A DNA stretch of 43,034 nt from Deltaproteobacteria bacterium (GCA_022340515.1 JAJDNT010000284.1:1-43034), one strand, 5' to 3'; counted from the stretch's first letter, positions 28,567 through 38,731 are shown. Translations and numbers: made by a program. The notes: generated by a model from the sequence alone, not told the origin.

Positions 28567-28802
28567 TAGTGTCCGGTGCTTGTTGTCCGTTGTCTTGGCT
28601 CACTGTGTTCACCGCAAAGGGCATAGCGTTTTAATCAGCGAGGAGCGGGCAACTGGCAGCAGGCAGCGTTTTTGGATTAGGCCTTTTGGTCAATTGCCAG
28701 CGAGTAAATGCTCCATGCCCTATGCCTTTTGTGCAACGGACTACTGACTACGGTCAACTGACGGGAATTGATCATTACCGCTAGTCCACCTGCGAATATT
28801 CA

Positions 28803-29090
28803 TCAAAAATGAATCAATTCCCTTTGTATATCCACAATTTCAGCAAGTTGCATATTCTCGACAAAATTGATCGCCTTGTCCAATTTTGAGTCAATGTATC
28901 CGGCCTGGTTGCCGATTGCCACAAGCCCTAACTCTCCACTCTGCCATAGATCTTGGGCGTCGGTCTCGGCCACTGCCAGATTGAAACGTTGGCGCAACCT
29001 TTCGCGAATACTCTTTATAACCTTACGTTTCCCTTTGAGGGATTTGTTACCTGGCAAGCGCAGGCTTAGCTTTGCAACCCCCACAACCAT
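28803..29090 (-). CDS. DUF503 family protein
   Basis: KLSLRLPGNKSLKGKRKVIKSIRERLRQRFNLAVAE; lies between infB and rbfA. Confidence 0.88.
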   Translation of the reverse strand: MVVGVAKLSLRLPGNKSLKGKRKVIKSIRERLRQRFNLAVAETDAQDLWQSGELGLVAIGNQAGYIDSKLDKAINFVENMQLAEIVDIQRELIHF

Positions 29091-29265
29091 AGCCGTTCCT
29101 CAGCGAAAAACAACTCATCACCTCAAAGAGCACAAAGAACAACAGATATGTAAGGTGAGATGTGAGATATGGGGTCAGACGATTTTGTATCTGCTTGCAT
29201 CTCAGATCCCACATCTCACATCTCAAATCCCTTGGCCCTCTGTGGCTATTTCTTTTGCCCCTACT

Positions 29266-31959
29266 CTATTCCGACTTTTTACTACCCTTACCAGATTCCA
29301 GGACAGGTCTAATCTCTTCCACCGTATAGGTCTCCAGGATGTCCCCAATCTTGACATCGTTGAACTTCTCAATGATTATGCCGCAGTCTTGACCTGCCTT
29401 TACCTCCTTGACTTCATCTTTATAGCGTCTGAGTGAGGCGATCCTACTGTCATTGATCACCACATTGTCCCGTAAGACCCGGATCTTAGCGCCCATTTCC
29501 ACCCGGCCTTCATTGACCATCGAGCCAGCCACTGTACCAACTCGGGAGATGGTGAAGGTCTTAAGTACCTCGGCGCTACCCATGAAGTGCTCTTTGTAGA
29601 TGGGCTCCAGCATTCCCTCCATTGCATCTTTTACATCAGCAACCAATTGATAGATGACGTCATAGAACCGCAGATCCACATTCTCAGCTTCGGCCAGCTC
29701 TTGAACTTTCTGCGGAGCCCTAACGCTAAAGCCAATAACTATGGCGTCAGAAGCGGAGGCCAACATTACGTCAGTCTCAGTTACTGCTCCTGCAGCGCTA
29801 TGAATAACGTTAACTTTGATTTCTTCGGTACTGAGGTTGTTCAAGGAGTCTATGATAGCCTCCAGAGAGCCCTGAACATCAGCTTTGAGCACCATCTTAA
29901 GCTCTTTGGTTTGTCCTTCTTTAATCCGGGCGAAAAGGTTGTCCAAGGTCACCTTGGTCGTCCGAGAAAGCTCAGCTTCACGGAGCTTCAGCTGCCTGTG
30001 ACTTGCCACCTGTCTTGCCTGCCTCTCATCGTCCACAACCACAAGCTCGTCACCTGCCTGTGGCACCCCTGATATACCGTGAACTTCCACCGGCATTGAG
30101 GGCTCCGCTTGTTCTACTTTGCGTCCCAAGTCGTCTAACATGGCTCGCACTCTTCCGTGGAAAGTCCCACAAACGAAGGGATCTCCGGCTCGCAAAGTTC
30201 CCTCTTGCACCAAAACGGTAGCCAAGGGCCCTTTGCCTACGTCCAGTCTAGCCTCGATCACCCGGCCTCTTGATTTTTTGTTAGGATTGGCCTTAAGTTC
30301 CATAAGTTCTGCTTGTAGCAGTATTAACTCGAGCAATTCATCCAAACCTATCTTCTTCTTGGCAGAGACTTCCACCATGGTGGTCTCGCCACCCCATTCC
30401 TCTGGACTAAGTCCTCTCTCAGCCAGCTCCCGTTTTACCTTATCGGGATTGGCGTTTTCTTTGTCAATTTTGTTAATAGCCACCAGTATGGGAATATCTG
30501 CCGCCTGGGCATGGTTGATTGCCTCAACCGTTTGCTGCATGACCCCATCGTCCGCCGCCACCACTAAAACAACCAGATCCGTTACCCGGGCACCGCGGGC
30601 CCGCATTGCGGTGAAGGCTTCATGCCCCGGCGTGTCCAAAAATACAACTCGCCCACCCTCGAGGCTGACATTGTAGGCGCCAATATGCTGGGTAATACCT
30701 CCCGCCTCACGTTCCGTCACTTTGGTCTCCCTGATGGCATCAAGCAGGGAGGTCTTGCCATGATCAACGTGTCCCATGATGGTTACAACCGGAGGTCGAG
30801 GTTTGAGATCTTCCTCCCGATCGGGTGTGGCTTGGATGATTTCTGTTTCCTCAAAACTAGTCTTCTCCGTCTCGTAGTTAAATTCCGCTGCCACAAGAGC
30901 GGCTGTATCAAAATCGATTGCCTGGTTAAGGGTTGCCATGAGGCCTAATTCCATTAGCTTTCTGATGACCTCGGTAGCCTTGATTCCCATGCGCTTGGCG
31001 AGATTACCAACGGTTATGGCCTCGTCAAGTCTTAGCCGCCGTTTGACAGCCTTAGGTACTGTGATCTCGGTTTTCTTGACGTCTTTGGCAACTGCTCGAG
31101 CTACCCTCCGTCCTTTCATAACCCGGCCCGGAATAGTCCTTCTTTCATAAAGGTCCTCCCCGCTAATTACCTCTTTGCGACGGCTCGGCAGTCTCCTCCT
31201 GACTGGACGGTCATCTTCCTCCTCAACTCGTCCCCGCCTACCTTTCCTTTTCTTTGCTTTGCCAGGCTTTTTTTCTGCCTCAGGCTCAGCGGTAACCGAT
31301 GGTGGCGCAGGCTCAACTGCTAGAGTTTCAGTCTTTTCCTCTGCTTTGACCTCTTTCTCTGGTTTGACCTCTTTCCCTGGTTTGACCTCTTTCCCTGGTT
31401 TGACCTCTTCCTCTGGAGCTACTTCCGTGACCCTTTCTGGAAGCTTAATTATTTTGGCCGCAGGCTCCCTCTTGACCCGTCGCCGAGGTTTCTTTGCTTT
31501 CTTTTCCTTTTCTTCAACTTTCTCTTTTACTTTCTTATCGACCTTAGCCTCTTCAGCTACTTCTGCTTCAACTTCGGGGGTTGGTTCCTCCTCCACTACG
31601 GTTGGCAACTCTTCCTCCAATGGTTCTTCAGTTGGTGCTACTTCCTCGAGCTGTATTTCGGCTGGAGTCTCGGGGGGGGTTACCGCTTCTGGTGTGATTT
31701 CGGCTTCCACCGGTTCATGGGTTGGCTCGGCCTTAACGACTTTTCGACGTCTGCGAATAACTCCGCGTCTAACCCTCTTTTCCACAATCAACTGCTGGGA
31801 CTTGCCCGTTACCGTGTCTCTCACTAGTTGAGCCTCTTCTTCTTCCAAAGAGCTCATGTGCCCTTTGATTTGAATGCCCAAGCTATTGATTTTATCAACC
31901 AAGTCCTTATTGGGCATGTCCAATTCTTTTGCCAATTCGTACACCCTCATCTTCGCCAT
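29266..31959 (-). CDS. infB: Translation initiation factor IF-2
   Basis: IF2_N repeats, RPPVVTIMGHVDHGKTSLLDAIR, VFLDTPGHEAFTAMRARGA, NKIDK. Confidence 0.97.
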   Translation of the reverse strand: MAKMRVYELAKELDMPNKDLVDKINSLGIQIKGHMSSLEEEEAQLVRDTVTGKSQQLIVEKRVRRGVIRRRRKVVKAEPTHEPVEAEITPEAVTPPETPAEIQLEEVAPTEEPLEEELPTVVEEEPTPEVEAEVAEEAKVDKKVKEKVEEKEKKAKKPRRRVKREPAAKIIKLPERVTEVAPEEEVKPGKEVKPGKEVKPEKEVKAEEKTETLAVEPAPPSVTAEPEAEKKPGKAKKRKGRRGRVEEEDDRPVRRRLPSRRKEVISGEDLYERRTIPGRVMKGRRVARAVAKDVKKTEITVPKAVKRRLRLDEAITVGNLAKRMGIKATEVIRKLMELGLMATLNQAIDFDTAALVAAEFNYETEKTSFEETEIIQATPDREEDLKPRPPVVTIMGHVDHGKTSLLDAIRETKVTEREAGGITQHIGAYNVSLEGGRVVFLDTPGHEAFTAMRARGARVTDLVVLVVAADDGVMQQTVEAINHAQAADIPILVAINKIDKENANPDKVKRELAERGLSPEEWGGETTMVEVSAKKKIGLDELLELILLQAELMELKANPNKKSRGRVIEARLDVGKGPLATVLVQEGTLRAGDPFVCGTFHGRVRAMLDDLGRKVEQAEPSMPVEVHGISGVPQAGDELVVVDDERQARQVASHRQLKLREAELSRTTKVTLDNLFARIKEGQTKELKMVLKADVQGSLEAIIDSLNNLSTEEIKVNVIHSAAGAVTETDVMLASASDAIVIGFSVRAPQKVQELAEAENVDLRFYDVIYQLVADVKDAMEGMLEPIYKEHFMGSAEVLKTFTISRVGTVAGSMVNEGRVEMGAKIRVLRDNVVINDSRIASLRRYKDEVKEVKAGQDCGIIIEKFNDVKIGDILETYTVEEIRPVLESGKGSKKSE

Positions 31960-32040
31960 GCAATCCCCCGGCTTCTATTAATCTAGTACTTGCTAAAATT
32001 GACAACCCCGCTCTTGAGTGCCCGGCCTAATTCAGTTCTT

Positions 32041-32328
32041 TTATAAGTGGGCCTCACACCCCTTGAGAGCCGCCACCAGTACAATGGCTCGATTCCACGA
32101 ATCTGCAGACAGTCTTTGGCGAAAGGCCCTGTTCAGGTGTGCCAGTTTCACTCCCGTCAGGCACTCAGGTCTGGGGCATACATAAGCACCACGTCCATGG
32201 TGGAGTTGCCGTTGGTCCCAATAAACTCTGCCATTATCATCCAAGGCTAGCCTCAAAAGTTCTCCCTTCGCTCTCTTGCCTCGACAGACAATGCAGGTTC
32301 GTTGCGGCTGTATTCCTTTCCTCCCCAT
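32041..32328 (-). CDS. ylxR: YlxR/DUF448 family protein
   Basis: RTCIVCRGKRAKGELLRL, GRGAYVCPRPECL. Confidence 0.9.
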   Translation of the reverse strand: MGRKGIQPQRTCIVCRGKRAKGELLRLALDDNGRVYWDQRQLHHGRGAYVCPRPECLTGVKLAHLNRAFRQRLSADSWNRAIVLVAALKGCEAHL

Positions 32329-32444
32329 TAGCCCTATTCAGTTCCCATCTGGCCCAACTTTCAAATATTCCATCCTTGCGCGAAGGTCGCCACAAACCAG
32401 ATTCTTGAAGATTATTCCACTCTGGCTGGCAGAAAGCTCAAGCA

Positions 32445-33797
32445 CTATGCTTCATCATCTTCTTCACCTTTTTCCTTCTCATCGGTCTGGGCTTCCTCTT
32501 CCTCGGCCTTTACCTTCTCTGGTTTGGTCTGAGATTCTTCTTTCTCGGCCTGAACTTCCGTTTGCTCAGCCAGGTATTCTTTTGCCGCGTCTATGAACCT
32601 CGTCGCTTTCTGCTGGCTAATGCCAGGAATGGACACTAGCTCTTCCACCAGGCCCCCAGCCAATTCTTCTGCCGAGGAAAATCCGGCCTCATAGAGATTG
32701 TCCGCTGTAGCATCTCCCACCCCCGGCAGTGCTAGAAGTGAATCATAACCCTCTTTGAGTGATTTCTGGTACTTGCTCTCACTCTTCACATCTATGCGCC
32801 ACTCGGTTAGTTTTGAGGCTAAGCGGACATTCTGCCCCCGTTTGCCAATGGCAAGGGAAAGCTGATCATCGGGAACGATAACCTCCATAAGACGATTTGC
32901 CTGGTCTATGACAACCTTGGAGATGACTGCGGGAGCTAAACCATTACAGACGAATTTGGCAGGATCGGGATTGTATTCAATAATGTCTATTTTTTCACCT
33001 CGTAACTCCTGGACCACGCTTTGTACCCTTGATCCTTTCATACCCACACAGGCGCCTACTGGGTCAATATCCGGATCTTTAGAGGTGACAGCTATCTTAG
33101 CCCTACTACCTGGTTCACGAGTTGCTCCCATGATGGTGACAATGCCTTCGGCGATCTCGGGCACCTCGAGAGTAAAAAGCTTGATGAGAAAATCAGGGTG
33201 GGTTCGACTGAGGATAATCTGAGGCCCTCGCGCCTCCCGGCTGACTTCAAGTACTAGAGCGCGGATGCGATCCCCCCTTCTGTAAGTCTCACGGGGCACT
33301 TGCTCTCGGTAAGGGATAACGGCCTCGGCCCGCCCCAGGTTGACTGTAATTCCGCCTTTGTCTAGCCTTTGAACTATACCGTTGATGATTTCGCCGCGAC
33401 GATCCTTGTAATCTTCGTAGATCATCTCTCGTTCAGCGTCTTTCATCTTCTGGATGATGACCTGCTTGGCTGATTGGGCAGCAATACGGCCAAAGGTGTC
33501 GGTGTCCAATTTTATGCCCAGGCTATCTCCGATCTCACATTCTGGATCCAATTTGCGGCCATCTTTGAGAGATATCTCCAGAATTGGATCCTCCACCTCT
33601 GCCACTACTTCTTTAAATTGAAACGCTTCAATCTCTCCAAATTCATCATTGTAGGCTACTTCCAAATCAAGATCGTGGCCGAATTTTTTCCTGGCAGCAG
33701 ACCGCATGGCCTCTTCCAAAGTGGCTATAAGTACGTCCCTCTCGATGCCTTTATCTCTGCTGACCTGTTCTATTAACCTTTTCAGATCCTGAATCAT
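32445..33797 (-). CDS. nusA: Transcription termination/antitermination factor NusA
   Basis: NusA N-domain, S1, KH (GACVGMKGSRVQSVVQELRGEKIDII), acidic C-terminal extension. Confidence 0.96.
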   Translation of the reverse strand: MIQDLKRLIEQVSRDKGIERDVLIATLEEAMRSAARKKFGHDLDLEVAYNDEFGEIEAFQFKEVVAEVEDPILEISLKDGRKLDPECEIGDSLGIKLDTDTFGRIAAQSAKQVIIQKMKDAEREMIYEDYKDRRGEIINGIVQRLDKGGITVNLGRAEAVIPYREQVPRETYRRGDRIRALVLEVSREARGPQIILSRTHPDFLIKLFTLEVPEIAEGIVTIMGATREPGSRAKIAVTSKDPDIDPVGACVGMKGSRVQSVVQELRGEKIDIIEYNPDPAKFVCNGLAPAVISKVVIDQANRLMEVIVPDDQLSLAIGKRGQNVRLASKLTEWRIDVKSESKYQKSLKEGYDSLLALPGVGDATADNLYEAGFSSAEELAGGLVEELVSIPGISQQKATRFIDAAKEYLAEQTEVQAEKEESQTKPEKVKAEEEEAQTDEKEKGEEDDEA

Positions 33798-33943
33798 TTC
33801 CTCTGCTCTCCTCGTTTACTAAATTAGGACACAGATTTTGACAGATAGTAAGTATTTGAAATTAGACATTCGTATCAATTAATCCTCACAACATGCTACC
33901 AATCTACCTTTTATCCGTGCCCGCAAGTTCTTTGCCTTAAGCT

Positions 33944-34414
33944 CTAGAACTCATAGATCAAATTAGCTTTAGCTATATCCTTAATTGGTACCGAGAAGCG
34001 GCCCTCGGGAGCTGTCACAACTACCTCTTCTCCTTTAACTCCAACTAGGTACCCTAAAATCTTTCTCCGACCCTCCTTAGGCGAAGATAGCAAGAGCTGC
34101 ACCCTTTGCCCGGCAAACCGAGAAAAATCCTCTTTTTTCCTGATCCGCCGATTCAATCCTGGTGAAGATACTTCAAGGACATAGGATTGGGGGATAAGAT
34201 CCTTCACATCCAAGAGGTCGCCCAACTCCCTGCTAATCCGGGCGCAGTCATCAACGGTAACTCCTCCCTCCTTGTCAATAAAAAGTCGGAGCATCCACCG
34301 GCGACCCTCCCTGCGATACTCGAGGTCCACCAACTCCATCCCCTCTGAAATGACAAGGGACTCGGCAACTTCTTCCACCTGCCTCTGGATTTGCCCTTGC
34401 TGATCTTCTTTCAT
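33944..34414 (-). CDS. rimP: Ribosome maturation factor RimP
   Basis: GMELVDLEYRREGRRWMLRLFIDKEGGVTVDDCARISREL, YVLEVSSPGLNRRI. ATG at 34414 preferred; the track GTG start at 34441 lies inside a hairpin. Confidence 0.9.
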   Translation of the reverse strand: MKEDQQGQIQRQVEEVAESLVISEGMELVDLEYRREGRRWMLRLFIDKEGGVTVDDCARISRELGDLLDVKDLIPQSYVLEVSSPGLNRRIRKKEDFSRFAGQRVQLLLSSPKEGRRKILGYLVGVKGEEVVVTAPEGRFSVPIKDIAKANLIYEF

Positions 34415-34416
34415 AT

Positions 34417-34443
34417 ACAAAAAAAGTGGGCTGACGCCCACTT
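34417..34443 (-). terminator. Intrinsic terminator/attenuator-like hairpin abutting the rimP start
   Basis: On minus: AAGTGGGC-GTCA-GCCCACTT followed by a T run, 8-bp perfect stem. Confidence 0.75.
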
Positions 34444-34649
34444 CTCTTAGCAGACTAGATTATAACTAAATCGACAACAAAAGCTGACTTTTGATGCAAG
34501 CAAGTCTATAACCTAAAAATCCACTAATCGAAGTTAGCACATCGCCGGTGGCACCCTGTCCACCTAAGGCTACCTCAAAAAGGGACATGAACATCGGCTT
34601 TCAGCCGTGTTCCCTCCGCCAAGCTCACCAGCCCAACTGGAAGAGCCGA

Positions 34650-34725
34650 TGGAGCGGGCAACGGGACTCGAACCCGCGACACCGAGCTTGGGAAGCTCGT
34701 ACTCTACCAACTGAGCTATGCCCGC
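34650..34725 (-). tRNA. tRNA-Gly (anticodon CCC), CCA encoded
   Basis: Minus: GCGGGCATAGCTCAGTTGGTAGAGTACGAGCTTCCCAAGCTCGGTGTCGCGGGTTCGAGTCCCGTTGCCCGCTCCA; cloverleaf stems pair. Confidence 0.95.
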
Positions 34726-34737
34726 TCAGGCGTACGC

Positions 34738-34766
34738 AGTCTAATCAATAGTCGATTTTTTGTCAA
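34738..34766 (-). promoter_or_regulatory. Sigma70-type promoter for tRNA-Gly (possibly reading into rimP-nusA)
   Basis: Minus: TTGACA-N17-TAGACT just upstream of the tRNA 5' end. Confidence 0.7.
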
Positions 34767-34837
34767 CCTTTTTCAAGGGGTATAATCCCCCAGGGCTAGC
34801 GCAGTTTAGCTTCTTGCATTGACACAACCATGTCTGT

Positions 34838-36010
34838 GTGATACCCACATTTCAGATTCCTGGTTTCTTTCATTTTCTGAAAGAACAGCATTGTTTAATC
34901 CTTGAGAAACTCGGAGGGCGAGCTTTGTCGGAAAATATTGACAAATGGCATCCTCATGGGGCCGCCACTCTAATTGGAAGTCTGCCCCATAAGGATCACC
35001 ACAGGGCCTTAGACTTGGTTTTTCACCAGATGGTGGAAATTCCTGTCTGGCCGCAACTTTCGCCCTATGTTTCTGAACAAATGATGGTTCAGTTCAACGA
35101 AGGCCTGCCCGGACTAGTGCGCAGAGACAACCGCACCCTGTTCATTACCTCTGACCCGAGCTTCGAGGAGGAATTGCTTAGATTCTATGAAGAATACCTG
35201 GCGGCCTCAGATGGTGAGCTTCCTTTGGAGCAGTCCCGCTTTCGCCTCGGAGACGACACGGGCAGGACTTTCTTTGCCTTTCTGGACAGGCTGGAGCGGC
35301 AGCAGCCCAGCCCTGCTGCGGTAAAGGGCCAGATCACCGGACCTTTTACTCTCACAGCGGGTCTCAAAGACGAGAAGGACCAGCTTGCCCTCTACGATCC
35401 TCGACTCCGTGATGTGGTGGTTAAAACCCTCGCCCTGAAAGCGCAATGGCAGACTGAACTATTGGCACGCTCCGGGCTTCCCACTATTGTATTCATCGAC
35501 GAACCGGCCCTAGCCGGGTTTGGCTCTTCTGCCTTTATCAGCGTTTCGGCAGAGGATATTGGCACCATGCTTGATGAAGTTGTCTGTCATATTCACAGGG
35601 CCGGCGGTCTCGCCGGCATTCATGTTTGCGCTAACACCGATTGGTCGCTTTTTTTCGGTGGCTCACTGGATGTGATCAACTTCGACGCCTATGGATATTT
35701 TGAACGCTTTGCCCTCTATCGCCAGGAGCTTGTCTCGTTTGTGGAGCGAGGCGGCCTGGTGGCCTGGGGTATCGTTCCCACCCTGGACGTGGACAATCTT
35801 GAGCAAGAGAACAGTGAATCCCTGCTCAATCGCTGGCGCCAGCAGGTAGAGCAATTGGTGGACAAAGATCTCTCCTGGGAGAGAATCTTCCAGCAGGCGA
35901 TCATTACTCCGACCTGTGGTTGCGGCACCTTAACTGAGACCCTGGCCGAGAGGGTAATTGCCCTTACTTGCCAGATATCCGAGCAGATACGCTTGGAATT
36001 CAAAAGCTAG
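34838..36010 (+). CDS. MetE/UROD-superfamily protein (B12-independent methionine synthase-like); start uncertain
   Basis: ATLIGSLPHKDHHRALDLVF, KGQITGPFTLTAGL, IFIDEPALAGFGSSAF, HVCANTDWSLFF. Confidence 0.75.
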   Translation: MIPTFQIPGFFHFLKEQHCLILEKLGGRALSENIDKWHPHGAATLIGSLPHKDHHRALDLVFHQMVEIPVWPQLSPYVSEQMMVQFNEGLPGLVRRDNRTLFITSDPSFEEELLRFYEEYLAASDGELPLEQSRFRLGDDTGRTFFAFLDRLERQQPSPAAVKGQITGPFTLTAGLKDEKDQLALYDPRLRDVVVKTLALKAQWQTELLARSGLPTIVFIDEPALAGFGSSAFISVSAEDIGTMLDEVVCHIHRAGGLAGIHVCANTDWSLFFGGSLDVINFDAYGYFERFALYRQELVSFVERGGLVAWGIVPTLDVDNLEQENSESLLNRWRQQVEQLVDKDLSWERIFQQAIITPTCGCGTLTETLAERVIALTCQISEQIRLEFKS

Positions 36011-36189
36011 CCCGGATAATGCATGAATCACCTGCTGCGACCACGGATATTGCCGTCCTTCCTGGCGTCCTCGGGTGATGGCTCCTGCGACGTACCGTTC
36101 AGGTACGCCTCGGAACCAACACCCTGCGGTTGCCAGGTGGTACGCCCTCTTCATGGTCTCGCGACAGAGATTCATGAAATATCCGGGCT
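36009..36189 (+). mobile_element. MITE-like element with 21-bp terminal inverted repeats
   Basis: Left AGCCCGGATAATGCATGAATC; right GATTCATGAAATATCCGGGCT (reverse complement AGCCCGGATATTTCATGAATC), 19/21 matches. Confidence 0.65.
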
Positions 36190-36438
36190 TGGTAAAAATG
36201 TCTGCCTGCTGCCCCGCCATATGTGGTCATCTGCCTTCGGCGTCATTTGGCTAAAGCCGACATTATGCTTCGCTGTCATTTATTGTAAGGACATAATGAC
36301 TCAGTGACGGCCGTAAGGCCGAATGACGGGCGCAGCCCAACTGACCGTCGCCAGGCCTAATAACAGCCACTTTAGTGGTATAATGACAAAAAATTACAAA
36401 GAAGTGCCTGGGGCGAAGTGTGTGCTGGTGCATAGTGC

Positions 36439-37065
36439 CTAGTGGTCTCTAATGGCATGCACCGCCATCCAGGTAAAGCTGCCAGTGGGCGAGTCGCCGA
36501 AAAAAACGAGATCCGCACTCAACCACGATTTGTCTTTCAGTCCCTGCCGTCTTAGTTCTTCTTGCAGTAAAGGTTTGTCCAGATCCTGAAAGCCCGAGAG
36601 CACCAACCTGCTTCCCGCTTTGCTCAGGCGACACAACTCCGGGAGTTTTTCAGTGAGCACGTGCAGGGGCAGGTTTGCCAGTACCAGATCAAAGCTGCCA
36701 GCTACTGCTTCGGCTGAACCTTTGACCAGCATGAGCCTACTTTCCAATCCATTAAGCTGCCCATTTATTCTGGTGAGTTTTAGCGCCTGGGGATCTATAT
36801 CCAGGGCCACTGCCCGCTCTACACCCAGTTTCAAGCCAGCTAGCGCTAAAACACCGCTTCCGCACCCCACGTCCACAAGATCTTGGTAGGATCGTTCCTT
36901 GAAAACCTCCAGCATGATACTCAGGCACATTTTCGTGGTGGGATGATAGGGGGGGAAGGTGCTGTTACACCTAAGCACAATGGATGTGGGCGCTCGAGAA
37001 ATCAGCCAGCGGCACCAGGGGGAACCGACAGCCAGGGAGCGATCTATGCGGTAATAGAAAAGCAC
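36439..37065 (-). CDS. SAM-dependent methyltransferase, PrmA (ribosomal protein L11 methyltransferase)-like
   Basis: FPPYHPTTKMCLSIM, DVGCGSGVLALAGLKLG, LVLANLPLHVL. Confidence 0.75.
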   Translation of the reverse strand: MLFYYRIDRSLAVGSPWCRWLISRAPTSIVLRCNSTFPPYHPTTKMCLSIMLEVFKERSYQDLVDVGCGSGVLALAGLKLGVERAVALDIDPQALKLTRINGQLNGLESRLMLVKGSAEAVAGSFDLVLANLPLHVLTEKLPELCRLSKAGSRLVLSGFQDLDKPLLQEELRRQGLKDKSWLSADLVFFGDSPTGSFTWMAVHAIRDH

Positions 37066-37283
37066 GGCTATTTCCTTTTGCGGTGCAAAGGAGATAGCAA
37101 GCAGCTGGCAGGAGGCAGCGGGCAGCTTTGCAATTGGTTAAAATGCAAAATGATCATCAGCTTAAATTACGATATTGTGTTTCTCCGTGATTATTTGGAC
37201 TGAGCAGCTCTTGCCGTTGGCTTGGATCGCAGATCCACTGCAGGTATTATTCATAATCAATCGCTGGATGCTGCCTGCTGGAT

Positions 37284-38369
37284 TTAACCATAACGACGCT
37301 CAAAGTCTGTCATGAACGATACCAGAGCCTCAACTGCCTCCAGAACTGTGGCATTGTAAAGAGAGGCGCGACAACCTCCAACAGAGCGATGCCCTTTGAG
37401 ACCCCCCAGATCATTGGCCAGGGCTTCTTCGACAAATATTTGCTCAAGAGATTGCTCGGCTAAGCGAAAGGTGACATTCATCATGGACCGGTCTTCTTTA
37501 TCCGCAGTGCCCCGGTAGAAGTCACTCTTATCGAGGTAGTTGTAAATAAGTGCTGCCTTTTCCTTATTTATCTTTTCCATCTTGGCCAGACCACCTACGG
37601 TTTCTTCTAACCATTTGAGCACCAATTGAACCACATAGATGGCGAAGCAAGGAGGGGTATTGAACATGGAGTTTTTGGCGCTAAAAGTAGTGTATCTAAG
37701 CATAGTGGGAAGATTGTCCGGCACGCGGTCAAGCATGTCTCGGCGGATCACCACCAGGGTGACACCTGCCGGTCCCAGGTTTTTTTGTGCCCCTGCATAA
37801 ATCAGTCCGAAAGAAGTGAGGTCCATAGGGCGGCCCATAATGTCAGAGGAAAGATCACTTACCAGGGGTAGAGTTCCCGTATCGGGGTATCTGCTCCACT
37901 GGGTACCACGGATAGTATTATTTGAGGTTATGTGCACATAAGCTGCATCCTCATTGAAGTCTATATTTTTCGGTATGTAGGTGAAGTCACGATCTTCTGA
38001 AGAGGCAACTACCCGCACCTTTTTAGCCAAAATCTGAGCCTCTTTTATGGCCTTTGCCGACCAGGAGCCAGTGTTCACGTAGTCAGCAACCTGGTCATCC
38101 GGCAACAAATTCATTGGTACCATGGAGAATTGCAGGCTGGCTCCTCCCTGGATAAATAGTACCTCATAATCTTCCCCACATCCGAGGAGCCTTTTGACCC
38201 TCACCTTGGCATCATTGATCACCTCCTCAAACCAGGCAGAGCGATGGCTCACCTCGGTTATGGACATGCCAGATCCTTTGTAATCCAGGAACTCCCCTTG
38301 AATCTCTTCAAGCACTGGCAATGGTAGCGCAGCTGGACCTGGGTTGAAGTTATGAATCCGTTTCCCCAT
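37284..38369 (-). CDS. serC: Phosphoserine aminotransferase
   Basis: NFNPGPAALPLPVLEE, GMSITEVSHRS, GAQKNLGPAGVTLVVI, GLKGHRSVGGCRASLYNA. Confidence 0.95.
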   Translation of the reverse strand: MGKRIHNFNPGPAALPLPVLEEIQGEFLDYKGSGMSITEVSHRSAWFEEVINDAKVRVKRLLGCGEDYEVLFIQGGASLQFSMVPMNLLPDDQVADYVNTGSWSAKAIKEAQILAKKVRVVASSEDRDFTYIPKNIDFNEDAAYVHITSNNTIRGTQWSRYPDTGTLPLVSDLSSDIMGRPMDLTSFGLIYAGAQKNLGPAGVTLVVIRRDMLDRVPDNLPTMLRYTTFSAKNSMFNTPPCFAIYVVQLVLKWLEETVGGLAKMEKINKEKAALIYNYLDKSDFYRGTADKEDRSMMNVTFRLAEQSLEQIFVEEALANDLGGLKGHRSVGGCRASLYNATVLEAVEALVSFMTDFERRYG

Positions 38370-38485
38370 CTCTTGATCCTCCCTAATGTCAACCAGTCAA
38401 GTCATTTAATCACAAAGCCGAGAAGGCCTAGGGCATTTACCAGCAGGCAGCGGTCAGCTGACTAATGCTCTAGGCCCTATGCCTC

Positions 38486-38731
38486 CTAGTCTTTGAGGAA
38501 ATATAGATGATACTCCTTCTCACTCAGATGCTTTTTCATCAGACCCGTAAGGAGATCCACCAGATTTTCAATCTCTGAATTTCTGAGGCGACTACTTAGC
38601 AGTCTCATCAGGTCATCGTCCGAGAACTTTTGCAGAAAGGCTATGAGGGCGCGTTCATCTTCCTCTCGAGAGTAACCGAAGGCAAGGATTCCTTCGTAGG
38701 TCTCCACAAAGTCATGGCGGTATCGGCCCAT
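38486..38731 (-). CDS. Small conserved-looking protein of unknown function
   Basis: 81-aa ORF with plausible composition, just downstream of the SRPBCC gene. Confidence 0.55.
   Translation of the reverse strand: MGRYRHDFVETYEGILAFGYSREEDERALIAFLQKFSDDDLMRLLSSRLRNSEIENLVDLLTGLMKKHLSEKEYHLYFLKD

Noticed and set aside
31175-31831. 218aa (+) Ser/Thr-rich ORF
   Set aside because: Low-complexity antisense shadow of the Lys/Glu-rich IF-2 N-terminus
35930-36220. 96aa (-) ORF
   Set aside because: Covers the MITE-like element and antisense of the MetE-like 3' end; more likely a repeat-encoded spurious frame
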